A stretch of DNA of 42,041 nucleotides, taken from assembly GCA_011389745.1 (NCBI GenBank), contig JAABTQ010000029.1:1-42041 (forward strand). Reading direction: 5' to 3'. The position numbers and the translations under genes were made by a program. The stretch comes from Desulfobacteraceae bacterium. GTDB lineage: Bacteria; Desulfobacterota; Desulfobacteria; Desulfobacterales; SKZT01. This document shows positions 41,504 to 42,041 of the stretch, one piece after another (position 1 is the first letter of the stretch; each line of letters starts with the position of its first letter). The notes below the pieces were generated by a model. That model was not told the DNA's origin. It worked only from the letters and a program-made list of their open reading frames with translations, and searched no databases.

Positions 41504-42041
41504 ATGAATGCTGAAGCAACCGTGTTTACGCCCTCATTACCGGTCCCTGACGCCGGACTAAGAAAACTGATCAACCTGGGGGCAAAATCAGATGTCTATC
41601 TGTGCTGGACCTGCGGATCATGCGATAACGAGTGCCCGATCAACATTGCCACCGGTCGGTTGCGTCCGCAAAAGATTGTCAGAATGGCAAATCTGGGAAT
41701 GCTGGATGAACTTTTGCATGAACCAGAGATTTGGCATTGTCTCGGTTGCAGGCGGTGTGCCCAGATTTGCCCAAACTCAGTAAAACCCTCGGCGCTGATT
41801 GCGTACATCCGGCATATCCTGCTGGAAAAAGAAATTGTTTCCATTGAAACATTAAGGTCCTACCAAATGCTTTTCGAACGTTTCCAGCGGGTTCGAAGAC
41901 AAGCGGTGGTCAACTGTATTGAAGGAAGAGACGTTTCAATATCCCCCAGGCAATGGCGTGAATGGATGCGTTCGCCGGTTCCGGAAATTTTAAAGACCAT
42001 CCGCATGAAAATGACCGATTTGGGTTCGGAAAGCTATCGGA
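41504..42041 (+). CDS. HdrC-like 4Fe-4S protein, 3' end beyond the window
   Basis: The first 179 codons are present and the frame is open to the window end. Two CxxCxxCxxxC motifs bind two 4Fe-4S clusters: Cys34/37/40/44 (CWTCGSCDNECP) and Cys79/82/85/89 (CLGCRRCAQICP). This is the layout of the HdrC subunit of heterodisulfide reductase-type complexes and of GlpC, which pass electrons between clusters and a partner thiol/disulfide or quinone subunit. AAAGGAGGAGG lies just before the ATG at 41504. It is 77 bp after acr3 on the same strand, so it appears to belong to the ars operon; a HdrB-like partner may follow beyond the window. Confidence 0.85.
   Translation, partial: MNAEATVFTPSLPVPDAGLRKLINLGAKSDVYLCWTCGSCDNECPINIATGRLRPQKIVRMANLGMLDELLHEPEIWHCLGCRRCAQICPNSVKPSALIAYIRHILLEKEIVSIETLRSYQMLFERFQRVRRQAVVNCIEGRDVSISPRQWREWMRSPVPEILKTIRMKMTDLGSESYR

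Overview
The window looks like chromosomal DNA of a Gram-negative deltaproteobacterium (Desulfobacterota, perhaps Desulfobacterales). This is inferred from PAS-linked kinases and sigma-54 activators, a CheB/CheR fusion, an HdrC-like iron-sulfur protein, lipoprotein and periplasmic BON proteins, and very dense GC-rich palindromic repeats between genes. No rRNA, tRNA, CRISPR array or intact transposase was seen.

Layout. 1-885: end of a YqjE-like gene and two small YqjD/DUF3618-like membrane-anchor genes. 1064-3707: hemerythrin-like protein and large-subunit catalase. 3856-6044: DUF4112 protein, Pmp3/YqaE peptide, AI-2E-type permease. 6045-6803: sigma-54-type promoter region and repeats. 6804-10348: GAF protein, DUF3309 peptide, a second YqjE-like gene, a YqjD/PRC-barrel fusion and a PAS histidine kinase. 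10349-11378: repeats. 11379-16087: CheB/CheR-PAS fusion overlapping a PAS-AAA-Fis sigma-54 activator. 16088-19260: second sigma-54-type promoter region, second Pmp3 peptide and a P1B-type ATPase that lacks its hinge motifs. 19347-22302: lipoprotein, rhodanese and split YeeE/YedE sulfur transporter. 22303-24771: third sigma-54-type promoter region, then BON, CsbD, BON lipoprotein, coiled-coil and lmo0937-type small genes. 25093-27312: ABM monooxygenase-like protein, B12-binding radical SAM protein, helical protein. 27313-28357: repeats. 28358-37596: CreA-like protein and a 2907-residue NdvB-like cyclic glucan synthase. 37604-37760: promoter, operator and gene start cut off by a repeat. 37771-38949 (minus): site-2 protease with CBS domains. 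39601-42041: arsenic operon (ArsR, ACR3, HdrC-like protein, cut by the window end).

How it fits together. Most genes belong to small envelope or general-stress families (YqjD/YqjE, Pmp3, CsbD, BON, PRC-barrel, DUF3309, DUF4112, lmo0937) or to oxidant and metal defence. Three paralogous upstream regions share a TGGCAC-N5-TTGAA sigma-54 element and upstream dyads, and a sigma-54 activator is encoded just before one of them. My main hypothesis is a sigma-54-controlled envelope-stress island with a PAS-kinase / CheB-CheR / activator signalling set. It is inferred from sequence only.

The region has been rearranged repeatedly. There is an ~8.3-kb-spaced duplication with a clean deletion and gene fusion, a truncated and apparently inactive ATPase, a gene cut off by a repeat, and at least two miniature-element families. 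One of these has clear 4-bp target duplications. Several genes of 60 residues or fewer (Pmp3 copies, CsbD, lmo0937-type) are easy to miss and are listed.
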